A stretch of DNA of 64,000 nt from Rhizobium mayense. Lineage in GTDB: Bacteria; Pseudomonadota; Alphaproteobacteria; Rhizobiales; Rhizobiaceae. The translations under genes and the position numbers were made by a program. Of this stretch, positions 25,272 through 33,901 are shown one piece after another. The stretch covers positions 91,501 to 155,500 of the forward strand of contig NZ_JARFYM010000013.1 of assembly GCF_030272705.1 (NCBI RefSeq). Reading direction: 5' to 3'. The notes below the pieces were generated by a model that did not search any database, was not told the DNA's origin, and saw nothing but the letters and a program-made list of their open reading frames with translations. Numbering within the stretch: the stretch's first letter is position 1; the number at the start of each line of letters is the position of its first letter.

Positions 25272-26249
25272 ATGTTGAACATGACGCGCCGCACCGTTCT
25301 CAGCTCGGCCGCCGCCGCTGCCGCTTTCGGCCTGTCGGCGAGACTGGAATTCATCCCATCACTTGCACTAGCCGAAACACCGTTGGAGCCGACCGTCGGC
25401 TTCTATCGCTACAAGGTCGGCGATGTCGAAGTCACCGCCATTTATGACGGCATATGGCGCAAGCCGCATGATCCTGCCTTCATAAAGAACGCTTCCATCG
25501 AGGATACCAAGCAAGCCTTGGCCGCGGCAGGCCAAACCACAGAATTCATGCCGATCCCCCTCACCGTCGTCGTCCTGAAGATCGGCGACCGGCTGGTCAT
25601 GATGGACGCAGGCTCCGGCGTCGGCCAATGGCAGGCCAATGCCACCCATCTGCCGGCCAACATGGCCGCCGCCGGCATCGATTACAAGAATATCGACACG
25701 GTAATCATCTCGCATTTCCATCCCGACCATGTCTGGGGCCTGATGGAAAAAGGCACGAATGCTCCGGTTTTCGCCCATGCCGAGATCATCACCAACGCCG
25801 ACGAATATAATTGGTGGACGGCGCCCGGCCGCGTCGACACGCTGGCAGCAGGCCGCAAGGACGCCGGACGCCGTATCGCGGATGTCTTCCCGAAATGGCA
25901 AAACTGGAAGCTGGTCGGCGACGGCGCGGAAGTCGCCCCTGGCGTTCACCTCGTCTCCGCACCCGGTCATACGCCCGGCCATTCCACCTTCCTCGTCGCC
26001 TCCGGCAAGGAGCAGCTTCTGGTCTCGGCCGACATCATGTACGTGCCGGCATTGCTCGCTCCCCATCCGGATTGGCAAGGCAGCTACGACCAGGATGGAC
26101 CGGCAGCTATCGTCACGCGGCGCAAGCTGATCGACCGCATCATCGCCGACAATATCAAGATTTGCGGTTCGCATTTCCCCTTCCCGGGCTCCGGCACCTT
26201 CGTGAAGGACGGCAACGCCTACGGTTTTACCCCAACGACACAAGCCTGA
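25272..26249 (+). CDS. Exported MBL-fold metallo-hydrolase (Tat signal)
   Basis: 325 residues. The N-terminus TRRTVLSSAAAAAAFGLS is a Tat-like signal ending near ALAET (about residue 35). The metallo-beta-lactamase metal motif HFHPDH is at 148-153, with further ligands expected in PGHTPGHS and the ADIMY and CGSHFPFPG segments. It probably hydrolyses a small ester, lactone or thioester in the periplasm. It is the first gene of a unit with TPR and DoxX proteins opposite an ECF sigma/anti-sigma pair, so an envelope-stress or redox role is inferred. Confidence 0.88.
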   Translation: MLNMTRRTVLSSAAAAAAFGLSARLEFIPSLALAETPLEPTVGFYRYKVGDVEVTAIYDGIWRKPHDPAFIKNASIEDTKQALAAAGQTTEFMPIPLTVVVLKIGDRLVMMDAGSGVGQWQANATHLPANMAAAGIDYKNIDTVIISHFHPDHVWGLMEKGTNAPVFAHAEIITNADEYNWWTAPGRVDTLAAGRKDAGRRIADVFPKWQNWKLVGDGAEVAPGVHLVSAPGHTPGHSTFLVASGKEQLLVSADIMYVPALLAPHPDWQGSYDQDGPAAIVTRRKLIDRIIADNIKICGSHFPFPGSGTFVKDGNAYGFTPTTQA

Positions 26250-26268
26250 CGGCTAAAGGAGACATATC

Positions 26269-26745
26269 ATGATCAGATACGCAATCTTTGGCGCCGCCAG
26301 CCTATGTGCGGTCGTCATCATTCCCGCAGCCGCGGCTCTACCGGCCTTTGCCGTCGACAACATGGAAACCACGGATGCGCCGGACTTGACCTCCGTTCGC
26401 GCCAAGATCGACGCAAAGGATTACCAGGGTGCATTGGCCGAACTTCGCGATCTGGCCGAGGATCACCAGCAGGCGGACGTCTACAATCTGCTGGGCTTCA
26501 CGCTTAGAAAGACGGGCGATTTCAAGACCTCGCTGACGTACTATACCAAGGCGCTGGAGCTGCAGCCCGATCACAAGGGCGCCCGCGAATATCTCGGCGA
26601 GCTCTATGTCGAGACCGGCAACATGGACAAGGCCAAGGAACAGCTGGCGACGCTGAAGCAACTTTGCCCAAGCGGCTGCGAGGAGCTGGAGGATCTGCAA
26701 AAGGCAATCGACGACAAAGCTGCCACAACCAAGGCTGCGAATTAA
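26269..26745 (+). CDS. Periplasmic tetratricopeptide (TPR) protein
   Basis: 158 residues with a signal peptide (MIRYAIFGAASLCAVVII, cleavage near PAFAVDN, about residue 28). Helical TPR-like repeats at about 45-135 (YQGALAELRDLAEDHQQADV; DVYNLLGFTLRKTGDFKTSL; AREYLGELYVETGNMDKA) are followed by a CPSGCEEL segment. It likely works as a protein-binding scaffold. It lies 19 bp after the metallo-hydrolase and 72 bp before the DoxX gene, and is probably part of the same ECF-controlled operon. Confidence 0.85.
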   Translation: MIRYAIFGAASLCAVVIIPAAAALPAFAVDNMETTDAPDLTSVRAKIDAKDYQGALAELRDLAEDHQQADVYNLLGFTLRKTGDFKTSLTYYTKALELQPDHKGAREYLGELYVETGNMDKAKEQLATLKQLCPSGCEELEDLQKAIDDKAATTKAAN

Positions 26746-26817
26746 CCTGAGACCCACGCGTGCGCCTGTGACGCAAACGACGCCTTGCAGGCGCACCGCC
26801 CCAATGGGAGGTGACAC

Positions 26818-27297
26818 ATGGACTATTCGGAAAATGCAAATGTCGTGCATCCAATGGACATGACGCTTCTGGCCGGTCGGCTGCTGATGGCCTGGATATT
26901 CCTGCATGAGAGCATGGCGCTGGCGTTCAATTTCGATGCCGCGGTCAACGCTATGGCGAAGCTTGGCGTTCCCGAACCGCTGCTCGTCGCGGTGATCGCC
27001 TTGCAGCTTGGCGCCGGCCTTTCCCTGGCGCTCGGCTTGCTGACCCGCCTCGGCGCCTTGTCGCTTGGGCTGTTCTGCCTGTCTACGGCACTGATATTCC
27101 ACACGGATTTCGCCAGCCACAACGAGATGCTGCATTTCGAAAAGGACTTGGCCATCGCCGGCGGCATGTTCGTTCTGGTGACAACAGGCGCCGGCGCACT
27201 GTCGGTGGATCGTTTTCTCGAACGCCACATCTTGGCCTCGAGCAACGACAAGTCCCCACGGCCGCTGCGCCGCGCAATAGAAAAAGGGATCCTCTGA
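26818..27297 (+). CDS. DoxX-family membrane protein
   Basis: 159 residues with four hydrophobic helices (LLAGRLLMAWIFLHESMALA; VAVIALQLGAGLSLALGL; ALSLGLFCLSTALIFHTDF; LAIAGGMFVLVTTGAGALS). This is the pattern of DoxX/DoxD-like proteins, some of which take part in thiosulfate or redox chemistry. A good GGAGG site precedes the ATG. It is the last gene of the unit divergent from the sigma factor and is followed by a strong terminator. Confidence 0.85.
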   Translation: MDYSENANVVHPMDMTLLAGRLLMAWIFLHESMALAFNFDAAVNAMAKLGVPEPLLVAVIALQLGAGLSLALGLLTRLGALSLGLFCLSTALIFHTDFASHNEMLHFEKDLAIAGGMFVLVTTGAGALSVDRFLERHILASSNDKSPRPLRRAIEKGIL

Positions 27298-27330
27298 ACG
27301 TGCAGCCAATATCCATCCGCGTGAAATCCC

Positions 27331-27365
27331 TGCCGAAAACAGCCTCAACCGGGCTGTTTTCGGCA
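27331..27365 (+). terminator. Strong rho-independent-type terminator
   Basis: TGCCGAAAACAGCC at 27331-27344 pairs perfectly over 14 bp with 27352-27365 around a 7-base loop. A TTT and then a T6 run lie shortly after it. It ends the metallo-hydrolase/TPR/DoxX unit. Confidence 0.85.
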
Positions 27366-27378
27366 TTTCCACCGATTT

Positions 27379-27390
27379 TTTAAGCTTAAA
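27379..27390. promoter_or_regulatory. TTNAANNYTNAA operator copy before the aminotransferase gene
   Basis: TTTAAGCTTAAA, embedded in a perfect 14-bp palindrome at 27378-27391. It lies just after the terminator and 116 bp before the aminotransferase start, so it belongs to that promoter. It is the most symmetric member of the repeat set. Confidence 0.6.
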
Positions 27391-27506
27391 ACTTTTTCCT
27401 TGAAATGCGTCTCGTTTTGGATAACCATCCAAAAATGAAGGGCGACCTGAACGCCGTCATTCGCGACGGAACGCCCTTTTGACATCAGGCTTCCAGGGAA
27501 AGTTCT

Positions 27507-28715
27507 TTGTCTCTTCTGCCACCGCACAGCTTGTCCGAGAAGACACACAGCCGCAACGCCTTCGAAGGCATCCGCGCCCAGATCCGTGACTTGCGCACCG
27601 ATAATATCGCCGTGCTTGCCAAGCGTGCTCGTGAGCTCGGCGGCGTTATCCCGCTATGGTTCGGCGAAGGCGACATGGTAACGCCGGCCTTCATCCGCGA
27701 TGCCGCCAAGAAGGCGCTCGACGACGGTCAGACCTTCTATGTCCCGAACATGCGCGGCCTTCCGGCGCTCAACGAGGCCTTGTCCGACTATCAGACCCAA
27801 TGGCATGGCCGCCCGATCCCGATTGAGCGCACTACCGTCGCGCCCGGCGGCATGCAGGCGCTCTACATGGCATTGGAGCTGCTGGTCGACGTCGGCACCA
27901 ATGTTGTCTACGTCGCGCCGCAATGGCCGAACATCCATAATGCCATCCACCTAATTGGCGGTGAACCGCGCCCTGTGTCGCTGGATTTCGACACGGATTG
28001 GCGGCTCGACCTCAACAAGCTCTTCGCGCGCTGCGATGCCCGTACCCGTGCCATTTTCCTGTCAACGCCGGCCAATCCGACCGGGTGGACCGCGACACGC
28101 GAGGAAATGCAGGCGTTGCTAGATTTCAGCCGCCGCACCGGCATCTGGATCATTTCCGACGAGGTCTATGCGCGTCTCTATTTCGACGGCGAGATCGCAC
28201 CGTCGATCCTCCAGGTGGCCGAAGATGGCGACCGGGTGATCGCCGTCAACAGCTTCTCCAAGGCCTGGGCAATGACCGGTTGGCGCATCGGCTGGCTCAC
28301 GCACCCGTCAGACATCGCCGATCAGCTCGGTGCGATGACGCAATATGTCAACAGCGGCACGTCCGCGATGATCCAGGCGGGTGCCGCCGCCGCCATATGC
28401 GAAGGCGAGCCGCTGGTTGCCGAAATCCGTGCTAGAATCAAGGCCGGCCTTGATCTCGCTTACGAAAAACTGCCGCAGATACCGGGTATCATCCTTCCGG
28501 AAAAGCCGCGCGGCGGTATGTATGCTTTCTTCGCGCTTCAGGGCGAAGCCGATGCCACCGCGGTCTGCGAGCGCATTCTTGAAACGGCGCGCGTTGGCCT
28601 GGCGCCCGGCTATCATTTCGGGGAATCGTCGCGCGCATTCCTGCGCATGTGCACATTCCGCGATACCGAACAGATGCGTATCGCGCTCGACCGTATGGTC
28701 GACGCCATGAGATGA
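27507..28715 (+). CDS. Class I/II PLP-dependent aminotransferase (aspartate/aromatic type)
   Basis: 402 residues from a TTG start with AGGGAAAG upstream; no ATG fits. The fold-type I signatures are complete: TPANPTGW (Asn about 190), SDEVYARL (Asp 218, Tyr 221) and NSFSKAWAMTGWRIGW with PLP lysine K252. The substrate-carboxylate arginine is probably in the C-terminal RAFLRMCTF. It converts an amino acid to its 2-oxo acid. Placement before an amino-acid importer, and in a regulon with IorAB and an anthranilate pathway, suggests an aromatic amino acid such as tryptophan, but this is inference. Confidence 0.88.
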   Translation: MSLLPPHSLSEKTHSRNAFEGIRAQIRDLRTDNIAVLAKRARELGGVIPLWFGEGDMVTPAFIRDAAKKALDDGQTFYVPNMRGLPALNEALSDYQTQWHGRPIPIERTTVAPGGMQALYMALELLVDVGTNVVYVAPQWPNIHNAIHLIGGEPRPVSLDFDTDWRLDLNKLFARCDARTRAIFLSTPANPTGWTATREEMQALLDFSRRTGIWIISDEVYARLYFDGEIAPSILQVAEDGDRVIAVNSFSKAWAMTGWRIGWLTHPSDIADQLGAMTQYVNSGTSAMIQAGAAAAICEGEPLVAEIRARIKAGLDLAYEKLPQIPGIILPEKPRGGMYAFFALQGEADATAVCERILETARVGLAPGYHFGESSRAFLRMCTFRDTEQMRIALDRMVDAMR

Positions 28716-28794
28716 CGGCCCGCGATAAGGCGCGGACCGGCAATACCCGCAGGCACGAGGCGCCCGCGGTCATAACCAGAGGGAGACAAACCAC

Positions 28795-29592
28795 ATGAAT
28801 TTTACCCGTCGTAATCTACTGGTCCTTGCGACCGTCGTCGGCATGGCCGGCGGAAGTCATTTTGCCTATGCCGCCGACGTGCTGAATGTCGGTTCCTATC
28901 CGAACAACCCGCCCTTCGAATACAAGACCGCCAATGGCGGCTTCGAAGGCTTCGAGGTCGATGTCGTCAACGAAGCGGCCAAGCGCGCCGGCATGACGAC
29001 CAACATCGCCGACTATGGCTTCCAGGCCCTGTTCGCGGCAACGAGCTCCAAGCGCATCGACGTGGCGATCTCGTCCATTACCATCACGCCGGAACGTTTG
29101 AAGTCGCAATCCTTCACGCAGCCCTTCTATGACTCCGACATGGGCGTTGCCGCCAAGGAAAGCAGCTCGATCAAGTCGCTCGCCGATCTGAAGGGCGCGG
29201 TCGTCGGCGTACTCTCCGGATCGACCGGCGAAAAATGGGTCAATGACAACAAGGCCGCAAAAGGCTTCGCCGACGTCAAGGGCTACAACTCGCAGCAGGA
29301 CATGTTCCTCGATCTCGGCGCCGGCCGTATCGACGCCGTCGTCAGCGATATCCCCGGCATGCAGTATCTCTTCATCAAGACAAAGGGCTTTGCCATCAAG
29401 GACCGGATCAAGACCGGCGAACAATACGGCCTGATGATGACCAAGGACTCGCCGCTCGTCGCCAAGATCAACGATGCCATCACTGCAATGAAGAAAGACG
29501 GCACGCTGGAAAAGATCCACGAAAAGTGGTTCGGCAGCAAGGCTCCCGCCGGCTCCTCCACCGTGACCGAAATGCCTATCCCCAAGGCGTGA
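28795..29592 (+). CDS. ABC transporter substrate-binding protein, polar amino acid (family 3)
   Basis: 265 residues with a signal peptide that has a twin-arginine start (TRRNLLVLATVVGMAGG; cleavage near YAADV). The SBP_bac_3 domain has the family pattern YPNNPPFEYKTANGGFEGFEVDVV, ISSITITPERLKSQSFTQPF and VGVLSGSTGEKWV. It delivers an amino acid to the adjacent permease. The 3' gap to the permease is 100 bp. No matching ATPase gene is found anywhere in the window. Confidence 0.9.
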   Translation: MNFTRRNLLVLATVVGMAGGSHFAYAADVLNVGSYPNNPPFEYKTANGGFEGFEVDVVNEAAKRAGMTTNIADYGFQALFAATSSKRIDVAISSITITPERLKSQSFTQPFYDSDMGVAAKESSSIKSLADLKGAVVGVLSGSTGEKWVNDNKAAKGFADVKGYNSQQDMFLDLGAGRIDAVVSDIPGMQYLFIKTKGFAIKDRIKTGEQYGLMMTKDSPLVAKINDAITAMKKDGTLEKIHEKWFGSKAPAGSSTVTEMPIPKA

Positions 29593-29692
29593 TCAAAAGA
29601 TCATTTCCTGGAGCATATTTTAACGCCGGCCGTCTCGGCCGGCGCAATTGTGATAATAGACCTTCATCTTGTTTCGCCTAATGGGAGTGCCA

Positions 29693-30367
29693 ATGTCGCT
29701 CGTCGATACCTTCTTCAACTCCGACGTCATGATTTCGGCCTTCCCTCAACTTCTGCATGGTCTCTGGATGACCCTGGCGCTGGGCGTTGTGAGCATCGTC
29801 ATCGGCGTTCTGGGCGGCCTCATCGTCAGCCTGATCCGCCTCTATGCGCCCAAGCCGTTCCAGCTGCTGATGGTCGCCTATATCGACATCATGCGCGCCA
29901 TGCCGATGCTGGTGGTTCTGATCCTGATCTATTACGCCCTGCCCTTTGTCGGCATCAGCTTTTCCGCCTGGTGGTCCGCGATCCTGGGCTTCTCCATCGT
30001 GCTTGCCGCCTATTCGGCGGAAGTCTTCCGGTCAGGCATCGAGAGCGTGCCGCGCGGCCAGTTCGAGGCGGCTGCCGCACTTGGCATTCCCTTCCTGATA
30101 ACGCTATACAAGGTCGTGTTGCCGCAAGCGATCCGCATCGTCATCCCGCCGACCACCAGCAACTGCGTCTCGATGTTCAAGGATACCTCGCTTGCCTCGA
30201 CCGTGGCACTACCGGAGCTTTTGAAAGAGGGGCAGAATGCGCAGGGCTTCTATGCTAACCCTTCGCCGCTGATCATGGCCGCGCTGATCTACATCATCCT
30301 GCTCTGGCCGATGGTGCGCCTGGTGAGCGTGCTCGAAAAGAAATTCAAGAGCGAGAAGGCGCACTGA
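29693..30367 (+). CDS. Amino acid ABC transporter permease (HisM/GltK type)
   Basis: 224 residues from the ATG at 29693, with GGGAG 5 bp upstream; an earlier ATG at 29681 is less well placed. There are about five transmembrane helices. The EAA-type loop SVPRGQFEAAAALGIPFLIT contacts the ATPase, and the ends FKDTSLASTVALPELLKEGQ are typical of the His/Gln family. It is paired with the upstream binding protein. These systems often have one or two permeases and always need an ATPase, which is missing here. Confidence 0.9.
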   Translation: MSLVDTFFNSDVMISAFPQLLHGLWMTLALGVVSIVIGVLGGLIVSLIRLYAPKPFQLLMVAYIDIMRAMPMLVVLILIYYALPFVGISFSAWWSAILGFSIVLAAYSAEVFRSGIESVPRGQFEAAAALGIPFLITLYKVVLPQAIRIVIPPTTSNCVSMFKDTSLASTVALPELLKEGQNAQGFYANPSPLIMAALIYIILLWPMVRLVSVLEKKFKSEKAH

Positions 30368-30456
30368 AGCAATTCCAGGAAAACTGCGCGGCGGTATTCC
30401 AGGAGGTGTGAAAGAACAAAGAGATAGAGCGAGCCCGTGAAAAGCTGAACCGCTCG
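30368..30456. repeat. Dispersed rhizobial extragenic repeat, copy B
   Basis: It shares the order CCAGGAAAA, ACAAAGAGATAGAGCG and GCTGAACCGCTC with the element at 2265-2365, with a shorter middle. It lies in the convergent gap between the permease and MarR genes. Confidence 0.7.
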
Positions 30457-30467
30457 AGACGCTGCGA

Positions 30468-30983
30468 TCAATCGAAGGCAGCGCCCGAAAGGTGGTTGTT
30501 CACAGACGACTTCACCCCGCCGATATCCCTCCAGAGTTCGGCTATGATGGAGGGATCGACGTCGCCCATCATGTCTCGCAACCAGCCTTCATGGGCGGCA
30601 GCCATGGCCGCGAAGAGTTCCTCGCCCTTTTTCGTCAGCTTTGCGACCGTTACGCGCCGGTCGCCGTCGGGCGTCTCGCGCAGCACCAGGCCATCCGTTT
30701 CCAACCGCTCCACCAGTCCCGTTACATTGCCGTTGGTAACCATCGTGCGCTTGGAGAGTTCACCGAGCCGCAGACCGTCGCGTTCGCGATAGAGCTGCGC
30801 CATCAGGTCGAATTGCGGAAGCGTTGCACCGAATTCGTTGCGCAGGCGGCGGCGGATTTCCTGCGATATCAGCTTTGTCGTCGACAGCATGCGTAGCCAG
30901 AGACGCAGCTCCTGCTTTTTGCCCTCTTGCGTCCCCTGGACGATGATTTCCAGATCGACGATTCCACTCTCGGACTCAGTCAT
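30468..30983 (-). CDS. MarR-family transcriptional regulator (first copy)
   Basis: 171 residues. The MarR winged HTH covers about 35-140 with LGELSKRTMVTNGNVTGLVE (recognition helix) and the wing DGDRRVTVAKLTKKGEELF. It usually represses its own and neighbouring genes until a phenolic or other aromatic ligand binds. Upstream lie two near-identical sites, TTCATATGTGAA and TTCAAATGTCAA, 30 bp apart. It sits between the amino-acid importer and the FAD oxidase gene. Confidence 0.9.
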   Translation of the reverse strand: MTESESGIVDLEIIVQGTQEGKKQELRLWLRMLSTTKLISQEIRRRLRNEFGATLPQFDLMAQLYRERDGLRLGELSKRTMVTNGNVTGLVERLETDGLVLRETPDGDRRVTVAKLTKKGEELFAAMAAAHEGWLRDMMGDVDPSIIAELWRDIGGVKSSVNNHLSGAAFD

Positions 30984-31011
30984 GATGTCAGCTCAATTAC
31001 CGCGTTGCGAT

Positions 31012-31053
31012 TTCATATGTGAACGGTCTACGGAGCAATATTTCAAATGTCAA
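31012..31053. promoter_or_regulatory. Paired TTCAWATGTSAA sites (candidate MarR operator)
   Basis: TTCATATGTGAA at 31012-31023 and TTCAAATGTCAA at 31042-31053 differ at two positions. They start 30 bp apart, about three helical turns, so both face the same side. They lie 29-70 bp upstream of the MarR start. Autorepression is the simplest reading. Confidence 0.5.
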
Positions 31054-31080
31054 AGGTTTACGCATCAAGCCCGAAAAGGT

Positions 31081-32649
31081 TCACTTCGCCAGCATTTTCC
31101 CCAGCAAAAAGCCGGAGCCGGCGCCCGTGCCCGCACCCGGCCAGGTAGAAGCGCCACACATATAGAGCGAACCCACGGGTGTCTTGTAGCGCGAATAGCC
31201 GGCGACCGGGCGAAACAGGAAATTCTGGTCGAGATGGTGACTGCCGGCAAGATTGTCGCCGCCGATCAGATTGGGATTTTCACGCTCAAGATCGACGGGG
31301 GAAAACACTGACCGGCCCAAAATCTTGCCGCGCAGGCCCGGCGCGTAGCGCTCGATAATGTCGAGCACGCGCTCGGCATAGGCATCCTTGATCTCGTCCC
31401 AGCCCCGCCCGTTGATCTCACCGGCCGCATCGCGACTGAACTCGGCAGGCAACACACGCACCTGCACCCAGAGGACATGCTGGCCGTCCGGCGCACGCGA
31501 CGGATCGATCGCGGTCGGCTGACCGACCACCAATGCCGGCTCGGCCGGCAGAAGCCCGCCCATTGCCTCTGCATAGACGCGCGACATCATCTCCATGTCT
31601 GGCGCGATATGGACATAGGCGAATGTCTTGAGCTCCTTGCCTGCTGTCCAATCCGGCAGGCCGGAAAGCGCCAGATGGATCATCATAGTGCCGGGACCGG
31701 CGCGGAAGCGTGCAAGCTTCTGGTCGAACTCCTGACGCGATGCATCCTGATTGAGAAGCTTTCCGAACAGGATCTGCGGATGGATATTGGCGATAACAGC
31801 GCGCTTGGCTTCATAACGGCGTCCGTCGGCCAGCAATACGCCGGTCGCCTTGCCGCCGGAGGTGATGATCTTGTCGACACGCGTGCCGAGCATCAGCTCG
31901 CCACCTTTGGCTTCGAGCACGCCGACCATCGCCTTGACGATCGTATCTGCGCCTCCCTTGCCGATCACCATGCCGAAGGCTTGGTTGGCCATCGATTCTA
32001 GATAGGGAAACAGCGCGCCGCCGGCGACATCCGGCGCGAAATCGAGATGCAGGCCCCAGGCTGCCATCATCGTCTTGAGCTTGGCGTTTTGGAACCGTGC
32101 ATCGAGAAAATCGCGCGGCGAAGCAAACAGCATCCTTGCGGTGTCACAGAGCCAGCCTGCTCCCTTTGCCCGCCACGCCTTCCAGACGACTTTTGCCGCG
32201 GCGGCCGACGGCATGGGCGCGCCGAGCAGGCCGAAAATATGCGGCGCGTCCGACCCGAAGTCCGACAACATGGCGCGCCACGCCGCGGCGTCCTGCGGCG
32301 AAATATCGGCGATCGCACCCGTGGTCTTTTCCAGATCGGTGCTGACGCCGAGATGGGTGCCGTTGCGGAAGACGCTGGCAAAGCAATCGGCTGCCGGCAC
32401 GAAGCCGAGACCTGCGGCGGTCAGCTCATTCTCATACTGCGCGAAAAAGGCGGAGCCGGCGAACATCGAGAGGTTCATGGCGCAGAGGTCATGCCGGAAA
32501 CCTGGCAGTGTCACCTCACGGGTTTTCACCGCACCACCTGGCTCGGCGTTGCCCTCGATGACGGCGACCTTCCAGCCCTTCGCCGCCAGATGCACCGCCG
32601 CCGCCAGGCCATTGTGACCGGCACCTACAATGATCGCATCATAGCTCAT
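31081..32649 (-). CDS. CrtI-like (phytoene-desaturase family) FAD-dependent oxidoreductase, copy 1
   Basis: 522 residues. The N-terminal dinucleotide motif is IIVGAGHNGLAAAVHLAAKG (6-25), with IEGNAEPGGAVKTREV for FAD contact. The C-terminal FAD segment MCGASTWPGAGTGAGSGFLLG is also present. The family carries out FAD-linked dehydrogenations or isomerisations of hydrophobic or aromatic substrates. It is related to the gene at 33902; both carry PAEPxxxVGQPxxxDPSRAP. The two flank a cyclase-family hydrolase, and a TTNAANNYTNAA operator lies 54 bp upstream. Its exact reaction is unknown. Confidence 0.85.
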   Translation of the reverse strand: MSYDAIIVGAGHNGLAAAVHLAAKGWKVAVIEGNAEPGGAVKTREVTLPGFRHDLCAMNLSMFAGSAFFAQYENELTAAGLGFVPAADCFASVFRNGTHLGVSTDLEKTTGAIADISPQDAAAWRAMLSDFGSDAPHIFGLLGAPMPSAAAAKVVWKAWRAKGAGWLCDTARMLFASPRDFLDARFQNAKLKTMMAAWGLHLDFAPDVAGGALFPYLESMANQAFGMVIGKGGADTIVKAMVGVLEAKGGELMLGTRVDKIITSGGKATGVLLADGRRYEAKRAVIANIHPQILFGKLLNQDASRQEFDQKLARFRAGPGTMMIHLALSGLPDWTAGKELKTFAYVHIAPDMEMMSRVYAEAMGGLLPAEPALVVGQPTAIDPSRAPDGQHVLWVQVRVLPAEFSRDAAGEINGRGWDEIKDAYAERVLDIIERYAPGLRGKILGRSVFSPVDLERENPNLIGGDNLAGSHHLDQNFLFRPVAGYSRYKTPVGSLYMCGASTWPGAGTGAGSGFLLGKMLAK

Positions 32650-33047
32650 TGATTGATCCCTCTTATATCGTGATTATTATTGCCACATGCATACATTTTG
32701 AGCTTTAAGCTTCAAGTACCTGCGGCGGAAAATCGCTACGAACGACCACAACCAGATGTCGTTTTCGCAGGAAAATAGCGCAAAAATAGCCTTTATTTTC
32801 TAGAAATTGCATGAGTTGCATGTGCAGATGGCCTGTGCCATTTTTGGCGCTTGGGACACCGGCGGAATGCTTGCATTATCATATATTGTGACATAGGCTC
32901 ACCCTCATCCTGTCGCCGCTGCACAGCTTCACGATGTGAGGAATCGCGCTGTGCGCTCGGCGGTAACGGCTTTCGAACTTGGTCCTGAATCGAAGATCCC
33001 AGCAGGGTTTTTCGGACAGGGCCACGTCAAACTAAGGGGAACCCAAC
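32650..33047. promoter_or_regulatory. Divergent promoter region of the FAD oxidase and cyclase genes, with operator copy
   Basis: 398 bp without a credible gene, AT-rich compared with its surroundings. TTTAAGCTTCAA at 32704-32715 matches the shared palindrome TTNAANNYTNAA. TTGCATG is repeated directly at about 32806-32820. A run of stop codons excludes a coding function in the AT-rich half. Confidence 0.5.
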
Positions 33048-33830
33048 ATGACCACCAATACTCTTGCCAGCCTAGCGACGGCCCTCGTTTCGGGCTCCAT
33101 CAAGGTCGTCGACCTGACAGCGCCGCTCGGCCCCGAAACGCCTGTGCTCTACCTGCCGCCGCAGTTCGGCAAGAACACGCCGTCGGTCAAAGTGCACCAG
33201 ATTTCCGAATATAACCAGGACGGTCCGTTTTGGGCCTGGAACTGGCTGGAACTTGGCGAACACACTGGCACGCATTTCGACGCGCCCTGCCATTGGATCA
33301 CCGGCAAGGACAATCCGAACAATACGACCGACACCATCCCACCGCAGAACTTCGTCGCCCCTGTCAATGTCATCGACCGCTCGAAAGAAGCTGCGGCCAA
33401 TCCCGACTATCTGCTGACGGTCGACAGCATCAAGGAATGGGAAGCCGAGCACGGCGCCATCGAAGCCGGCACCTGGGTGCTGCTGCGCACCGACTGGTAC
33501 AAGCGCAACGGCTCGTCCGAAACCTTCCTCAACGCTGATGAAAACGGCCCGCATTCGCCAGGCCCGACGGCAGAAGCCATCGAATATCTGCTGAGCAAGG
33601 GCATCATCGGATGGGGTTCGGAAACAATCGGTACCGATGCTGGTTCCGCTGGCGGCATGACCCCGCCCTTCCCGGCTCACAACCTGATGCACAAGAACAA
33701 CCGCTACGGTCTCGCCAGCCTCTCGAACCTCGATCAGCTTCCGGCCAAGGGCGCCGTGCTGATCGCCGCGCCGTTGAAGTTCGTCAAGGGTACCGGCTCC
33801 CCGGTGCGCGCGCTGGCCTTGATTGCCTGA
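33048..33830 (+). CDS. Cyclase-family metal-dependent hydrolase, isatin hydrolase/kynurenine formamidase type
   Basis: 260 residues. The metal motif HTGTHFDAPCHW carries H72, H76, D78 and H82, the ligand set of the cyclase family. That family includes isatin hydrolase (isatin to isatinate) and kynurenine formamidase KynB. The length and the following ITGKD are closer to isatin hydrolase than to KynB, which is about 210 residues. Because the island also encodes a full anthranilate pathway, hydrolysis of an indole-derived amide to an anthranilate precursor is an attractive inference. A good AAGGGGAA site precedes the ATG, and a terminator hairpin follows. Confidence 0.87.
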   Translation: MTTNTLASLATALVSGSIKVVDLTAPLGPETPVLYLPPQFGKNTPSVKVHQISEYNQDGPFWAWNWLELGEHTGTHFDAPCHWITGKDNPNNTTDTIPPQNFVAPVNVIDRSKEAAANPDYLLTVDSIKEWEAEHGAIEAGTWVLLRTDWYKRNGSSETFLNADENGPHSPGPTAEAIEYLLSKGIIGWGSETIGTDAGSAGGMTPPFPAHNLMHKNNRYGLASLSNLDQLPAKGAVLIAAPLKFVKGTGSPVRALALIA

Positions 33831-33837
33831 TGAACTT

Positions 33838-33871
33838 AAAGGGTCAGAGCGCGAGGACGCTTTGACCCTTT
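33838..33871 (+). terminator. Hairpin between the cyclase and second FAD oxidase genes
   Basis: AAAGGGTCAGAGCG at 33838-33851 pairs with CGCTTTGACCCTTT at 33858-33871 (one G-T pair, 6-base loop), ending in a TTTCTT run. It may attenuate read-through into the next gene. Confidence 0.7.
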
Positions 33872-33901
33872 CTTGCATTCCTCTTTGCCCAGGGCGGCGG
33901 C

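Noticed and set aside
33048..33830. Cyclase called kynurenine formamidase KynB of a kynurenine pathway
   Set aside because: The protein is longer than KynB and no tryptophan dioxygenase or kynureninase is in the window. The isatin-hydrolase-like reading fits better but is not proven.
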